DNA of 64,000 nucleotides, from positions 92,153-156,152 of the forward strand of contig NZ_NEGE01000009.1 in NCBI RefSeq assembly GCF_002135355.1. The letters are read 5' to 3'. The DNA comes from Acinetobacter sp. ANC 4169. Its GTDB lineage: Bacteria; Pseudomonadota; Gammaproteobacteria; Pseudomonadales; Moraxellaceae. A program made the position numbers and the translations under genes. Positions 36,832 to 46,704 of this stretch are shown here, in pieces. Numbering within the stretch: the first letter of the stretch is position 1; the number at the start of each line of letters is the position of its first letter. The notes beneath the pieces are model-generated. The model worked only from the letters and a program-made list of their open reading frames with translations, was not told the origin of the DNA and did not search any database.

Positions 36832-37548
36832 ATGCCGCGTTTCTATATTGAAGCTGATTTAGCTGTTGATATGAATGTTGAATTAACCGAAACGGTTTTT
36901 CATCACTGGGTCAAAGTATTACGTGCACAAGCAGGTGAAAAAGCCACCTTGTTCAATGGACAAGGTGGTGAGTATGAAGTTACGCTTATTGAAGTAACAA
37001 AAAAGTCAGCGACCGTTTCTGTTGACTCATTTAATCCTGATGATCGCACCCCTGCATTTAGCACCTTGCTTGGACAAGTGATGAGCAAAGGTGACCGGAT
37101 GGATTATGCCATTCAAAAAGCCACAGAACTTGGGGTTTCTAAAATTCAGCTGCTGACTTCCGAACGTTGTGAAATGCGGCTTAAGTATGATCGTGACCAA
37201 AAGAAAATCGACCATTGGCAAGGAATTGCAATTGCGGCTTGCGAACAATGCGGTATGAACAAAGTTCCTGAAGTATTAGCACCTGTATCGTTACAGGACT
37301 GGCTGGTCAGTGAGTTGCCTGCAACAAAACTTGTACTCGCACCCAATAAAGATCAGGTCAATGTATTAGCCAATGCTACTCCCGATATTGCATTATTGAT
37401 TGGTCCTGAAGGCGGCTTAAGTGAAGCAGAGATACAAATATCCAACAATGCAGGATTTATAAATTGGTGTATCGGCAATCGTGTGTTACGCACAGAAACT
37501 GCACCTATTGTGGCCTTATCCATTTTGAATTATAACTTAACTGTATAG
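36832..37548 (+). CDS. rsmE: 16S rRNA (uracil(1498)-N(3))-methyltransferase
   Basis: 238 aa. An N-terminal PUA-like domain (HHWVKVLRAQAGEKATLFNG) precedes a SPOUT methyltransferase domain with IQKATELGVSKIQLLTSERC, ACEQCGMNKVPEV, the SAM-knot LLIGPEGGLSEAEI and RVLRTETAPIVALSILN. It methylates U1498 of 16S rRNA in the 30S subunit. It follows metF by 30 bp and may be cotranscribed. Confidence 0.95.
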   Translation: MPRFYIEADLAVDMNVELTETVFHHWVKVLRAQAGEKATLFNGQGGEYEVTLIEVTKKSATVSVDSFNPDDRTPAFSTLLGQVMSKGDRMDYAIQKATELGVSKIQLLTSERCEMRLKYDRDQKKIDHWQGIAIAACEQCGMNKVPEVLAPVSLQDWLVSELPATKLVLAPNKDQVNVLANATPDIALLIGPEGGLSEAEIQISNNAGFINWCIGNRVLRTETAPIVALSILNYNLTV

Positions 37549-37718
37549 TTCATCAGAATTTAGATAAATGGGGTATGATTAGATTGATTTTTTCAAATAA
37601 CGTTATTACTCTTGACTTAAAGAAACAAATATATATTTAGAATATAGTTTAGTTTTTGGATAGCGTTAAAATTTAAATAAGTAATTTATTGCAAAACAAA
37701 AATAAGGTTTTTGCTTAT

Positions 37719-40580
37719 ATGTCAGATATTCAAGACGAGTACATTAAGCAGCATGTGAGTGCTGCTCAAATTATCAATACAATTCGGCTCAGTCGCTTCT
37801 TTCTCATAAGTATTGTTCTCGTTTCATTATATGTATATGGCATTTATCAATTTTATTACAGCAAGCCATCTTTTTATTTCAATCTCTGGTTTATTGGCAT
37901 TGAGCTGTTTTGTGGTTTGAATATCCTGCTGACCAGTATCTACTTCAAGCCCAACCAGTTCAGTTTGAACCATGCACACCGCTGGCTGCAATTCCAAAGT
38001 TTTTTAATTGGAAGCAGTATTGGGATTGGTATTAGTCTGATTTACTACTATCTGCCGCAATATAATCCTGCATTTAGTTATGTAAATGCATTAATTTTGT
38101 CAGCGTTATTGCTCATCGTCAGTCAGGCATTTGCACTGACCTTTTTAACCCAGCGCTTAAACTATTTCTGTCTGACCTTTATACCGGCTATTTTTCCTTA
38201 TCTGGCCTCACAATTTATCAGCACAGAAACAACAAATCTCTTATTCCATCTGACCATAAATTTTGCCCTGATTGTGATGTTGTTATGTGCCAATACCACA
38301 TCGCGTATTCATCAGCGCATTTCTGCTCTTTATTCAAAAAACAATCGTTTGGTCGAAAATGCCAAACAACAGGTTTTATGGACGGATGAATTATGCAAGC
38401 AATTACAAACTGAAATTAATAAATCGAAAGATATTGAACTGCAATTACAATTAAATAATCAGCTGCTTGAACAGAAAGTTAAAGAACGGACTTTTGATAT
38501 TGCCAAAATGAATGCTGATTTAGAAAATCAGCAGCAAAATCTGGTCTTGGCACATGAAATTGCCGGATTGCGTCCATGGGACTGGAATATCAAAGATCGT
38601 GAAATTTGGGTAACTGACTCGAAACAGCAAAAAACCCTCAAAACTTCCAAACTGCATCATCATAAACTACAGAATATTGTTCATCCTGATGACATTGAAC
38701 AGTTCAAACTCGCCATGAAAAAGCACTTACGTGGTCAGTCACCACTTTATGAAGCAAACTATCGCATTCAAAACAGCAGCGGCAAGTGGAAATGGGTACA
38801 TGACATTGGTCGAGTCATTGTTCGTGATCCTAACAATAAAAAGCCTCTACGTATGGTGGGTATTCGTCGTGATATTCATCAGGAACGTAGCGATCAGGAA
38901 CGCTTAAAACTCGCAGCGAGCGTACTTCAGCAAGCAGCTGAAGGTATTTTCATTCTTGATGAGCAACTTTGCTATATCGACGTCAATCCATTTTATGAAC
39001 AGCTCACCGGCTTTTCACACCAGCATATTGTTGGCAAAAATTTGTTTGATATTACCGCAAACTATAAGTCGCAACAAAGAAGCAGCCACCACTCGATTAT
39101 TCAGCAGCTGGAAAAGATGGGCGAATTTGATGGTGAACTGCACGAAAAATTCCTGTCCGGTAAAGAACTGACCATCTGGATGCACATTAATGCCATTACC
39201 GATGAGCAGAATCGTGTCACCCACTATATTGGCATTGTTTCCGATCTGACCGAGCGCAAACTGCAAGAACAACGTTTGTCTTATCTAGAAAATTATGACC
39301 CTCTAACGGACTTGCCGAATCGTTTTTATTACAACTATCAATTGCACCAATATTTAGTCAGCCAGAAAGATTCAATTAAACAACTGGCCGTGATTCGTTT
39401 GAATATCGACCGTTTCAGACCATTAAATGAGTTTTTAACCAATAGCGGTGGTGACGAGCTGTTACGCCAAGTTGCGCAACGACTGCGCCTGACCAATGCC
39501 GAAGCGTTATTTGTAGCGCATCTGAATGGTGATGATTTTGCAATTGTGTATGAACTTTCACATATTCGCCCATCGATTCAGCAACACTGTGAACGCATTA
39601 CCAAAGCTTTTTCCTTACCTTTTAACATTTTCGGTCAGGACCATATTATCACCCTGTCCATGGGGATTGCGTTCTATCCGGAAAACGGACGCCAGCTAGA
39701 CTATCTGAACAATTGTGCCGAACAGGCTTTAACAGAAGCCAAAAATCTGGGCGGCAATACCTGTAGTTTCTATTCAAATAACAATACTGCTTTACTTGAG
39801 CAAGGCATTTATCTAGAACGTGATTTGCGCCATGCCATCAATAATAATGAGCTGATCGTTTACTATCAGCCAAAAATAAATTTCAGTGATCAAAATATTT
39901 ATGGTTTTGAGGCGCTGGTGCGTTGGAATCATCCAAGTAAAGGGATTATTCCACCCAACATGTTCATTCCTTTGGCTGAACAAACCAGCCTGATTTCGGA
40001 TATAGGCAGAATTGTGATTCAACAAACTGCCAAACAAATCCGCCGATGGAATGACTTAGGCTTTAATAATATATGTGTATCGGTCAATGTGGTTGCCCAG
40101 CAATTGCAACGTGGTCAGTTACTTCAAGACCTTGATCACGCCATTCAAACCTACAAGATTTCCGGTTCTAGTCTGGAACTTGAAATTACCGAATCATCAT
40201 TACTGGAAAATTCAGTCACGGTGAAAAACCTGTTGAATGAAATTAAAGACCGTAACATTCATATTTCCCTGGATGACTTTGGAACAGGTTATTCATCCCT
40301 ATCCTATCTTGCTGATTTTCCAATTGATATTTTAAAAATTGACCGCAGTTTTGTATCCATGATTGGACAAAACAAACAGGAAGCCATTGTGAGTGCCATG
40401 ATTGCCATGGGCAAGGCTATGGGCATGATGGTGGTTGCAGAGGGAATTGAAACCAAACAACAACTGCAGTATCTGCAAGATCTTGAATGCGATATCGCAC
40501 AGGGCTTCTTATTTTCCAAACCGCTACCTGAAAAAGAAGCAACTACATACCTAGAACAACATCGACTTATACCTTCTTGA
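37719..40580 (+). CDS. PAS/GGDEF/EAL cyclic-di-GMP protein with membrane domain
   Basis: About 953 aa from ATG at 37719; TTG at 37689 is in frame. The N-terminal region (about 20-200) has six or so membrane helices, followed by a coiled coil (about 205-270). Two PAS domains start near 277 and 396 (WKWVHDIGRVIVRDPNNKK; EGIFILDEQLCYIDVNPFYE). In the GGDEF domain (from YDPLTDLPNRFYYN, about 525) the signature reads NGDDF instead of GGDEF, so cyclase activity is doubtful. The EAL domain is intact (FEALVRW about 730, LEITESSLLE, LDDFGTGYSSLSYL about 853), indicating c-di-GMP phosphodiesterase activity. It is monocistronic. Confidence 0.92.
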   Translation: MSDIQDEYIKQHVSAAQIINTIRLSRFFLISIVLVSLYVYGIYQFYYSKPSFYFNLWFIGIELFCGLNILLTSIYFKPNQFSLNHAHRWLQFQSFLIGSSIGIGISLIYYYLPQYNPAFSYVNALILSALLLIVSQAFALTFLTQRLNYFCLTFIPAIFPYLASQFISTETTNLLFHLTINFALIVMLLCANTTSRIHQRISALYSKNNRLVENAKQQVLWTDELCKQLQTEINKSKDIELQLQLNNQLLEQKVKERTFDIAKMNADLENQQQNLVLAHEIAGLRPWDWNIKDREIWVTDSKQQKTLKTSKLHHHKLQNIVHPDDIEQFKLAMKKHLRGQSPLYEANYRIQNSSGKWKWVHDIGRVIVRDPNNKKPLRMVGIRRDIHQERSDQERLKLAASVLQQAAEGIFILDEQLCYIDVNPFYEQLTGFSHQHIVGKNLFDITANYKSQQRSSHHSIIQQLEKMGEFDGELHEKFLSGKELTIWMHINAITDEQNRVTHYIGIVSDLTERKLQEQRLSYLENYDPLTDLPNRFYYNYQLHQYLVSQKDSIKQLAVIRLNIDRFRPLNEFLTNSGGDELLRQVAQRLRLTNAEALFVAHLNGDDFAIVYELSHIRPSIQQHCERITKAFSLPFNIFGQDHIITLSMGIAFYPENGRQLDYLNNCAEQALTEAKNLGGNTCSFYSNNNTALLEQGIYLERDLRHAINNNELIVYYQPKINFSDQNIYGFEALVRWNHPSKGIIPPNMFIPLAEQTSLISDIGRIVIQQTAKQIRRWNDLGFNNICVSVNVVAQQLQRGQLLQDLDHAIQTYKISGSSLELEITESSLLENSVTVKNLLNEIKDRNIHISLDDFGTGYSSLSYLADFPIDILKIDRSFVSMIGQNKQEAIVSAMIAMGKAMGMMVVAEGIETKQQLQYLQDLECDIAQGFLFSKPLPEKEATTYLEQHRLIPS

Positions 40581-40725
40581 TATAAGTCAATCTTTCTAAT
40601 CTCAAGTTTGCTTGAAAAAGACACATACGCGACTGTGCTAAGGTCACAACAAATGTTATATTCGATTCAACCAAGCAAAAAACCAGCAGCTTTGCTGAAT
40701 CCCCCAAGTAACAAACGAGATACAG

Positions 40726-43005
40726 ATGGACGATCAATCTTTAAAACAACAGGCATTGTATTATCACGAATTCCCAACACCAGGAAAAATTAGCGTCACC
40801 CCTAGCAAGCAACTGGTCAATCAACGTGACTTAGCGCTTGCCTACTCACCTGGTGTTGCTGCACCATGTCTTGAGATTGAACGTGACCCTTCAACCGCTG
40901 CTCTTTATACTGCACGCGGTAACCTTGTAGCGGTGGTGAGTAATGGTACTGCGGTACTGGGCTTAGGGAATATCGGTCCTTTAGCCTCTAAACCGGTTAT
41001 GGAAGGTAAAGGCGTACTGTTCAAAAAATTTGCCGGTGTGGATGTTTTCGATATCGAAATTGCAGAAAACGATCCTGACAAAATTGTCGATATCGTTGCG
41101 GCCCTAGAGCCAACCTTTGGTGGTATTAACCTTGAAGACATCAAGGCACCAGAATGTTTCTACATCGAGCAAAAACTTCGTGAACGCATGAACATTCCGG
41201 TGTTCCATGACGATCAACACGGTACCTCTATTATCGTAGGTTCAGCTCTTCTTAACGCATTGCAATTGAACGGCAAAAACATCGAAGAGATTAAAATTGT
41301 CGCTTCTGGTGCCGGTGCTGCTGCCCTTTCTTGCCTAGACTTGCTTTGTGCTTTAGGTGCGAAAAAAGAAAATATCATCGTAGCGGATTCACGCGGCCTG
41401 TTAACCACTAAGCGTGAAGGTCTGGACGAATCTAAAAAACGTTATGTACAAGACATTGAAGGTTCTCAACTTGCCGACGTGATTGGCGGTGCCGATATGT
41501 TCCTGGGTCTTTCTGCCGCAGGTATTCTCACCAAAGAAATGGTGAAAACCATGGCTGCTGATCCAATAATCTTTGCCTTGGCGAATCCGGATCCGGAAAT
41601 TCTGCCTGAACATGCGCATGAAGTTCGTGATGACGTGATCATGGCGACAGGTCGTTCAGATTATCCAAACCAGGTCAACAACGCACTTTGCTTCCCTTAT
41701 ATCTTCCGTGGTGCATTAGACGTTGGCGCAACTACCATCAACGAAGAAATGAAGATCGCTTGTGTACACGCAATTGCTCGCATGGCACATGTTGAAGCAG
41801 ATGCGGCATCTTATGGCGAAAAATCTGCATCATTTGGCCGTGAATATTTAATTCCGCGTCCGCTTGATCAACGCTTGATTCTTGAAATTGCTCCTGCAAT
41901 TGCACAAGCAGCTATGGATTCAGGTGTAGCGACTCGTCCAATCAAAGATTTCTCTGCATATCGTCAACGTTTGTCTGAGTTTGTTTACAACTCGGCATTC
42001 ATAATGAAACCGATTTTTGCTCAGGCTAAAACAGATCCTAAGCGTATTGCCTATGCTGAAGGTGAAGACCTGCGCGTACTTCGTGCAATACAAATTGCCG
42101 TGGATGAAGGCTTGGCTCAACCGATTCTGGTTGGTCGTACCGCAGTGATTGAAGCAAACATCAAGAAATTGGGCTTGCGTCTTGAAAATGGTGTGAATAT
42201 TGAAATCGTAGATCAGGAGAAAAATCCGAACTACGAAAAATTTGCCGATGATTACTACAACATTATGCAACGTAAAGGCGTAACGCCTGAATATGCACAA
42301 CGTGAAACACGCCGCCGTTCTACCCTCATTGCTGCAATGCTGGTAAAACACGGTTTAGCCGATGGTATGCTATGTGGTACTTACTCAAGTTACGACATCC
42401 ACTTAGACTTCGTGGGTAATGTGATTGGGAAAAAAGAAGGTCATAACACTTTCTTCACCCTGAATGCGTTAATGCTTGAAGACCGTAACCTGTTCATTGC
42501 AGATACCTATATCAACCGTAACCCTACAGCTGAACAACTGGCTGAAATGACCATTTTGGCTGCTGAAGAAGTACGCCGTTTTGGTGTAACACCACGCATC
42601 GCGCTTCTTTCTCACTCAAGCTTCGGCAGCGACCAAGATGACTTAAGCGCACAAAAAATGCGTAAAGTATTTGAAATTTTAAGTGAAATTGCACCTGAAC
42701 TTGAAGTTGAAGGTGAAATGCACGGCGATTCTGCATTGGATGAAAATATTCGCCATTTTGCCTTCCCTAACTCACGTTTCAAAGGTTCGGCAAACTTGCT
42801 GATTATGCCTAATCTGGATGCTGCTAACATTTCGTTTAACCTGTTGAAATCAACTTCAGGTAACAATGTGACGATTGGTCCTATCCTGTTGGGTGCTGCA
42901 AAACCTGTACACATCTTGACACCAACAACGACTACACGCCGTTTGGTGAACATGACTGCATTAACTGTTGCTGAAATTCAGGAAAATGAAAAATCAGCAC
43001 TTTAA
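40726..43005 (+). CDS. maeB: NADP-dependent malic enzyme with phosphotransacetylase-like domain
   Basis: 759 aa. The malic enzyme half has [56 protein letters not shown] and the nucleotide-binding [17 protein letters not shown]. From about residue 430 a PTA-type domain follows ([55 protein letters not shown]). In MaeB this domain is regulatory (acetyl-CoA inhibition), not a working phosphotransacetylase. It converts malate to pyruvate, making NADPH for gluconeogenic growth. Its terminator overlaps the cca ribosome-binding site. Confidence 0.95.
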   Translation: MDDQSLKQQALYYHEFPTPGKISVTPSKQLVNQRDLALAYSPGVAAPCLEIERDPSTAALYTARGNLVAVVSNGTAVLGLGNIGPLASKPVMEGKGVLFKKFAGVDVFDIEIAENDPDKIVDIVAALEPTFGGINLEDIKAPECFYIEQKLRERMNIPVFHDDQHGTSIIVGSALLNALQLNGKNIEEIKIVASGAGAAALSCLDLLCALGAKKENIIVADSRGLLTTKREGLDESKKRYVQDIEGSQLADVIGGADMFLGLSAAGILTKEMVKTMAADPIIFALANPDPEILPEHAHEVRDDVIMATGRSDYPNQVNNALCFPYIFRGALDVGATTINEEMKIACVHAIARMAHVEADAASYGEKSASFGREYLIPRPLDQRLILEIAPAIAQAAMDSGVATRPIKDFSAYRQRLSEFVYNSAFIMKPIFAQAKTDPKRIAYAEGEDLRVLRAIQIAVDEGLAQPILVGRTAVIEANIKKLGLRLENGVNIEIVDQEKNPNYEKFADDYYNIMQRKGVTPEYAQRETRRRSTLIAAMLVKHGLADGMLCGTYSSYDIHLDFVGNVIGKKEGHNTFFTLNALMLEDRNLFIADTYINRNPTAEQLAEMTILAAEEVRRFGVTPRIALLSHSSFGSDQDDLSAQKMRKVFEILSEIAPELEVEGEMHGDSALDENIRHFAFPNSRFKGSANLLIMPNLDAANISFNLLKSTSGNNVTIGPILLGAAKPVHILTPTTTTRRLVNMTALTVAEIQENEKSAL

Positions 43006-43038
43006 TTTAGTTAGCTAGATCACATTTTGTGACTTGAG

Positions 43039-43085
43039 AAAACCTCTATTCTGTAGCATGATTGCTTGAAGAATAGAGGTTTTTT
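43039..43085 (+). terminator. maeB terminator that includes the cca Shine-Dalgarno
   Basis: AAAACCTCTATTC (43039-43051) pairs with GAATAGAGGTTTT (43071-43083), followed by more Ts. The AGAGG in the 3' arm is also the only Shine-Dalgarno-like sequence before the cca ATG at 43087. Confidence 0.82.
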
Positions 43086-43086
43086 C

Positions 43087-44322
43087 ATGCAAGTTTATTT
43101 AGTAGGCGGTGCAGTTCGAGATCACTTGCTCGGACACCCCTATCACGAAAAAGATTATGTTGTGGTTGGCGCAACGCCCGACCAGCTTCTTGCTCAAGGC
43201 TATCAGCCGGTGGGTAAGGATTTCCCTGTTTTTTTACATCCCGAAACAAAAGAAGAATATGCCCTGGCACGTACTGAACGCAAGTCAGGTCGTGGCTATC
43301 ATGGTTTTGAATTTTATACCGATCCTAGTGTCAGCCTTGAAGAAGACTTAATCCGTCGCGACCTGACCATCAATGCCATGGCGATGGATCACGATGGCAA
43401 TATCTACGATCCTTATCATGGTCAACAAGATTTAGAACAGCGAATTTTACGTCATGTCTCGGATGCCTTTGTCGAGGATCCGCTACGGGTACTCCGTATT
43501 GCCCGCTTTGCTGCACGCTATAAAAGTTTAGGCTTTAGTGTGGCGGAGGAAACCCTCGCTTTAATGAAACAATTGGTGGAATCAGGTGAACTCAATGCAC
43601 TGATCTCGGAGCGAGTGTGGAAAGAAACGTCTCGTGCACTCATGGAAGTTCATGCCGATGAGTACTTTAATGTATTGCGTGCTTGCGGTGCCTTAAAAGT
43701 CCTGTTCCCGGAACTGGATGCCTTATACGGCATTCCACAGCGTCCTGAATATCATCCGGAAATTGATTGTGGCATTCATACCATGATGTCATTACAACAA
43801 GCCTGTAAAGCCAACTATTCTTTAGATGTACGATTTTCGGTTCTGGTGCATGACTTAGGCAAAGCACTGACCCCTGTAGATGAATTACCGCGTCATATCA
43901 TGCATGAAGAACGCGGGGTAAAACCGGTCACTGAAATTTGCGATCGTCTGAAAGTACCAACCAATACCAAGCAACTGGCTATTGCGGTTTGTAAAGAACA
44001 TTTAAAATGCCATCAGGCCCTCACCTTAAAACCTGGTACCTTATGGCGTTTATTGCAACGACTCGATGTGCTGCGTCGTCCTGAACGGGTGGAAGCTTAT
44101 GTACAGGCCTGCGAATGTGACTCGCGTGGCCGTTTAGGTCTGGAAGACCGTGAATATCCTCAAGCAGCTTATGTGCTTGAAGCCATGCAAGTGGTGCGTA
44201 ATATTAAGGCTCAGGATTTACCGCCTGATATTCAGGGACCTGATATTGGTGAAATGCTGATTCAGCGCCGTATCAAAGCGATTGAACAGCTCAAAGCACA
44301 ACAGATGGTGGCTGCTGTATAG
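43087..44322 (+). CDS. cca: CCA tRNA nucleotidyltransferase / phosphohydrolase
   Basis: 411 aa from ATG at 43087, so the protein starts MQVYLVGGAVRDHLLGHPYHE, as in E. coli Cca; an in-frame TTG lies at 43066. Class II nucleotidyltransferase signatures are GGAVRD, KDYVVVG, DLIRRDLTINAMAMD and EDPLRVLRIARFAARY. A C-terminal HD phosphohydrolase domain follows (VRFSVLVHDLGKAL about 245-258). It adds or repairs the 3' CCA of tRNAs. Translation initiation is tied to the maeB terminator hairpin. Confidence 0.96.
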   Translation: MQVYLVGGAVRDHLLGHPYHEKDYVVVGATPDQLLAQGYQPVGKDFPVFLHPETKEEYALARTERKSGRGYHGFEFYTDPSVSLEEDLIRRDLTINAMAMDHDGNIYDPYHGQQDLEQRILRHVSDAFVEDPLRVLRIARFAARYKSLGFSVAEETLALMKQLVESGELNALISERVWKETSRALMEVHADEYFNVLRACGALKVLFPELDALYGIPQRPEYHPEIDCGIHTMMSLQQACKANYSLDVRFSVLVHDLGKALTPVDELPRHIMHEERGVKPVTEICDRLKVPTNTKQLAIAVCKEHLKCHQALTLKPGTLWRLLQRLDVLRRPERVEAYVQACECDSRGRLGLEDREYPQAAYVLEAMQVVRNIKAQDLPPDIQGPDIGEMLIQRRIKAIEQLKAQQMVAAV

Positions 44323-44327
44323 CCTAT

Positions 44328-44353
44328 AAAAAAGCACCTGAAGGTGCTTTTTT
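44328..44353. terminator. Bidirectional terminator after cca
   Basis: AAAAAAGCACCT, loop GA, AGGTGCTTTTTT: a 12-bp perfect stem. Confidence 0.9.
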
Positions 44354-44364
44354 TGATCTCTATC

Positions 44365-44431
44365 AATCTCCCTAGATCCCTCTTTGGAAAAGAGGGACTT
44401 CCCCCCTTTCATAAAGAAAGTTGGGAGGATT
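44365..44431. repeat. Small palindromic intergenic repeat
   Basis: The ends AATCTCCC and GGGAGGATT are inverted. Inside are CCCTCTT...AAGAGGG and a C6 run with a matching partial arm. It resembles short dispersed palindromes found between genes, and lies just after the terminator between convergent cca and epmA. No second copy occurs in this window. Confidence 0.45.
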
Positions 44432-44445
44432 AGAAATAATTTAAA

Positions 44446-45426
44446 TCAAGAAACATCTGCCGGGAAAGTGATCACTTTTTCAAGTTTCATTTGCTCAGTC
44501 GCAACCATCAATAAACGGTCAATCCCCAGAGCGATACCTGAACATTCTGGCATCTGCGGTAAGGCCGCAAGCAGATATTCATCGATTGGCATCACATGCA
44601 GTCCCAAAGCTTCACGCTCTGCGTTATCTGCTTCAAAACGGGAACGCAGTACATCTGCATCAATCAGTTCATCATAGGCATTAGCAAGCTCTAAACCTTC
44701 AATATAAAGCTCAAAACGGGCGGCAACCAGCTCACCATCTTCATCGTTTTTAGTTTTGGCGAGCGATGCCAGTTCAGCTGGAAAATCGGTTAAAAATACA
44801 GGAGTGTCAAAACCTAAACTCGGTTCAACAAAGTGCGAGAACAGCAGGTCGATATAACCCAGACGGTCATCACCCAGGTCCAGATTTACCCCCACCCGGT
44901 TACAGCAATCTTTTAATTCTTTTAGGCTCGCTTGCAATGGATTTAAATCCAGACGATCCATAAAAGCATGTTTATAGCTGAGGATGGTCGGACGTACCGA
45001 ACCAAAGCGCTGCTTTAAGGTCACATTGAGCAAATCGGTCACTTCAAACATCAAGTCTTTCAGGCTAAATCCCGGACGATACCATTCCAGCATGGTGAAT
45101 TCGCTATTGTGTTTACGTCCATGCTCATCATCACGAAAGACTTTGCAGATTTGATAGATCGGGCCGCTGCCAGTGGCAAGCAAGCGTTTCATGGCAAATT
45201 CAGGTGAAGTTTGCAGATAGTGGGTTTGCTGTTTGCCTCGTACATGTCGCTGCGCCTGTACAGAAGCCAAGTGCACATCAGTAACCCCTGCTTGCGACAA
45301 GATCGGCGTTTCCACCTCAAGTACATCCCGCTCGGCAAAAAACTGACGAATCTGTGCATACATTTTGGCACGTGCCTGCATAGCCTTTAAATCACAAGTC
45401 GGCTGATAAGTGACAGTTTGACTCAT
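44446..45426 (-). CDS. epmA: Elongation factor P--(R)-beta-lysine ligase
   Basis: About 326 aa from ATG at 45426, supported by GGAGG upstream and a 4-bp ATGA overlap with the pdxB stop. It is a class II lysyl-tRNA-synthetase-like catalytic core without the anticodon-binding domain: motif 1 region FFAERDVLEVETPIL, motif 2 ICKVFRDDEHGRKHNSEFTM and motif 3 PECSGIALGIDRLLM. This is EpmA (PoxA/GenX), which attaches beta-lysine to EF-P. EpmB and EF-P are not in the window. It is translationally coupled to pdxB. Confidence 0.95.
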   Translation of the reverse strand: MSQTVTYQPTCDLKAMQARAKMYAQIRQFFAERDVLEVETPILSQAGVTDVHLASVQAQRHVRGKQQTHYLQTSPEFAMKRLLATGSGPIYQICKVFRDDEHGRKHNSEFTMLEWYRPGFSLKDLMFEVTDLLNVTLKQRFGSVRPTILSYKHAFMDRLDLNPLQASLKELKDCCNRVGVNLDLGDDRLGYIDLLFSHFVEPSLGFDTPVFLTDFPAELASLAKTKNDEDGELVAARFELYIEGLELANAYDELIDADVLRSRFEADNAEREALGLHVMPIDEYLLAALPQMPECSGIALGIDRLLMVATEQMKLEKVITFPADVS

Positions 45427-46490
45427 GCCGCAGGCCCTCCATGTGCTGCCCACTCACGGCGTAAGGGATAGGTTTTACGTAAATAATCAAAGGCTTTTTG
45501 ATCGACCTTGCCATCTTTTAAGCATGCGCGTAAGTTCGCATCATCACGGGCAATATCATAAATTTGGGAAAGGTATTGTTTGAGTACAGCTTTTAGATCA
45601 CGCTCTTTGAAATACTGTTCACAGACTGGCAACTGGGTTTCAAATTTTTTGTCAGCCGGATAATTAAAGGTTTTGCAAAAAGCGTCATAGATCATCTGGG
45701 TGCCACGCGCCTTGCCTTCCAGACTATAGCCTGCAATATGTGGTGTAACCAAAGTGATTAAATTCAGCAATTCAGCTGAAATTTCAGGTTCATGTTCAAA
45801 GACATCTAAAACTACTGGTCGCTGTGTCTGTTGAATATCGGCAATTAAGGCCGATTCTTGAACCACTGGCCCGCGTGCCGAATTAATTAAAATGGCTTCA
45901 GGTTTCATCTGTGCCAAAACTTCAGCATTGATCAGATGATAGGTCGGATGCTCACCCGTCTTGGTTAAAGGCACATGAATCGAAATTGCATCTGCTGTTT
46001 TTAACAATTCATCAAATTCAATTTGATTGACTTGTTCACGCTGTACGAAGGGATCATGGCCAATCACGTTCCAGCCCAGAAGTTTTGCCATAACAGCCAG
46101 ACGTGAACCAACATTACCCAGACCAATAATGCCCAAAGTAAAGCTATCATTGGCATCGATCAGTTCAGGTTTTAAATGCAATAAAGCGGTAATCACATAT
46201 TCCGCAACTGCCTGTGCATTGCAGCCGGCGGCATTTGACCAGGCAATCTTGTTGTTTTCCAGTGCTGCAATATCCAGGTGATCGGTACCAATGGTTGCAC
46301 TGCCCACGAACTTGATCGCACTATCTGCAATTAAAGCTTGATTGACTTTCGTTACCGAACGAACCAAAAGTGCTGCTGCATCTTTAACATCGGCATGGCT
46401 TAGCGTGCGACCTGCTTTTTGTTCTATTTCGCCAAATTCGGAAAAGAAATAGTCGGTAAATGCCAGATTTTCATCTGCAACGATTTTCAT
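45423..46490 (-). CDS. pdxB: Erythronate-4-phosphate dehydrogenase
   Basis: About 355 aa from ATG at 46490 (MKIVADENLAFTDYFF, the PdxB N-terminus). It has the D-2-hydroxyacid dehydrogenase fold: FVGSATIGTDHLD, NAAGCNAQAVAEYVITALL, the NAD motif GIIGLGNVGSRLA (about 120), catalytic ARGPVVQ, DVFEHEPEI and TPHIAGYSLEGKARGT. The PdxB C-terminal dimerisation domain follows. It catalyses the second step of the DXP-dependent pyridoxal-5-phosphate pathway. The stop overlaps the epmA start. Confidence 0.95.
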   Translation of the reverse strand: MKIVADENLAFTDYFFSEFGEIEQKAGRTLSHADVKDAAALLVRSVTKVNQALIADSAIKFVGSATIGTDHLDIAALENNKIAWSNAAGCNAQAVAEYVITALLHLKPELIDANDSFTLGIIGLGNVGSRLAVMAKLLGWNVIGHDPFVQREQVNQIEFDELLKTADAISIHVPLTKTGEHPTYHLINAEVLAQMKPEAILINSARGPVVQESALIADIQQTQRPVVLDVFEHEPEISAELLNLITLVTPHIAGYSLEGKARGTQMIYDAFCKTFNYPADKKFETQLPVCEQYFKERDLKAVLKQYLSQIYDIARDDANLRACLKDGKVDQKAFDYLRKTYPLRREWAAHGGPAA

Positions 46491-46639
46491 AATGCAATCC
46501 AATGATCTTATGCCGATTATGATAACGCTTAGCACTGCATCTGACCAAGCACCTTATAGATATCACCTTCTCGCGTTAGACAATTTCCCAGACACTATGG
46601 GGCATAAAATGGATGTCATCTTTCCTTGCAGCAAAAAAA

Positions 46640-46666
46640 GGACCGAATGCTTTAGCCATTCGGTCC
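46640..46666 (-). terminator. Rho-independent terminator of the glutarate operon
   Basis: GGACCGAATG pairs with CATTCGGTCC across a 7-nt loop, with seven Ts following on the minus strand. It lies 38 bp past the CoA-transferase stop. Confidence 0.92.
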
Positions 46667-46704
46667 AACAGGAGCAAAACAAATATGGATCAAAAGAAGG
46701 TTGC

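Noticed and set aside
40726..43005. A working phosphotransacetylase fused to malic enzyme
   Set aside because: In MaeB-type enzymes this C-terminal domain is known to be regulatory, so I do not claim the second activity.
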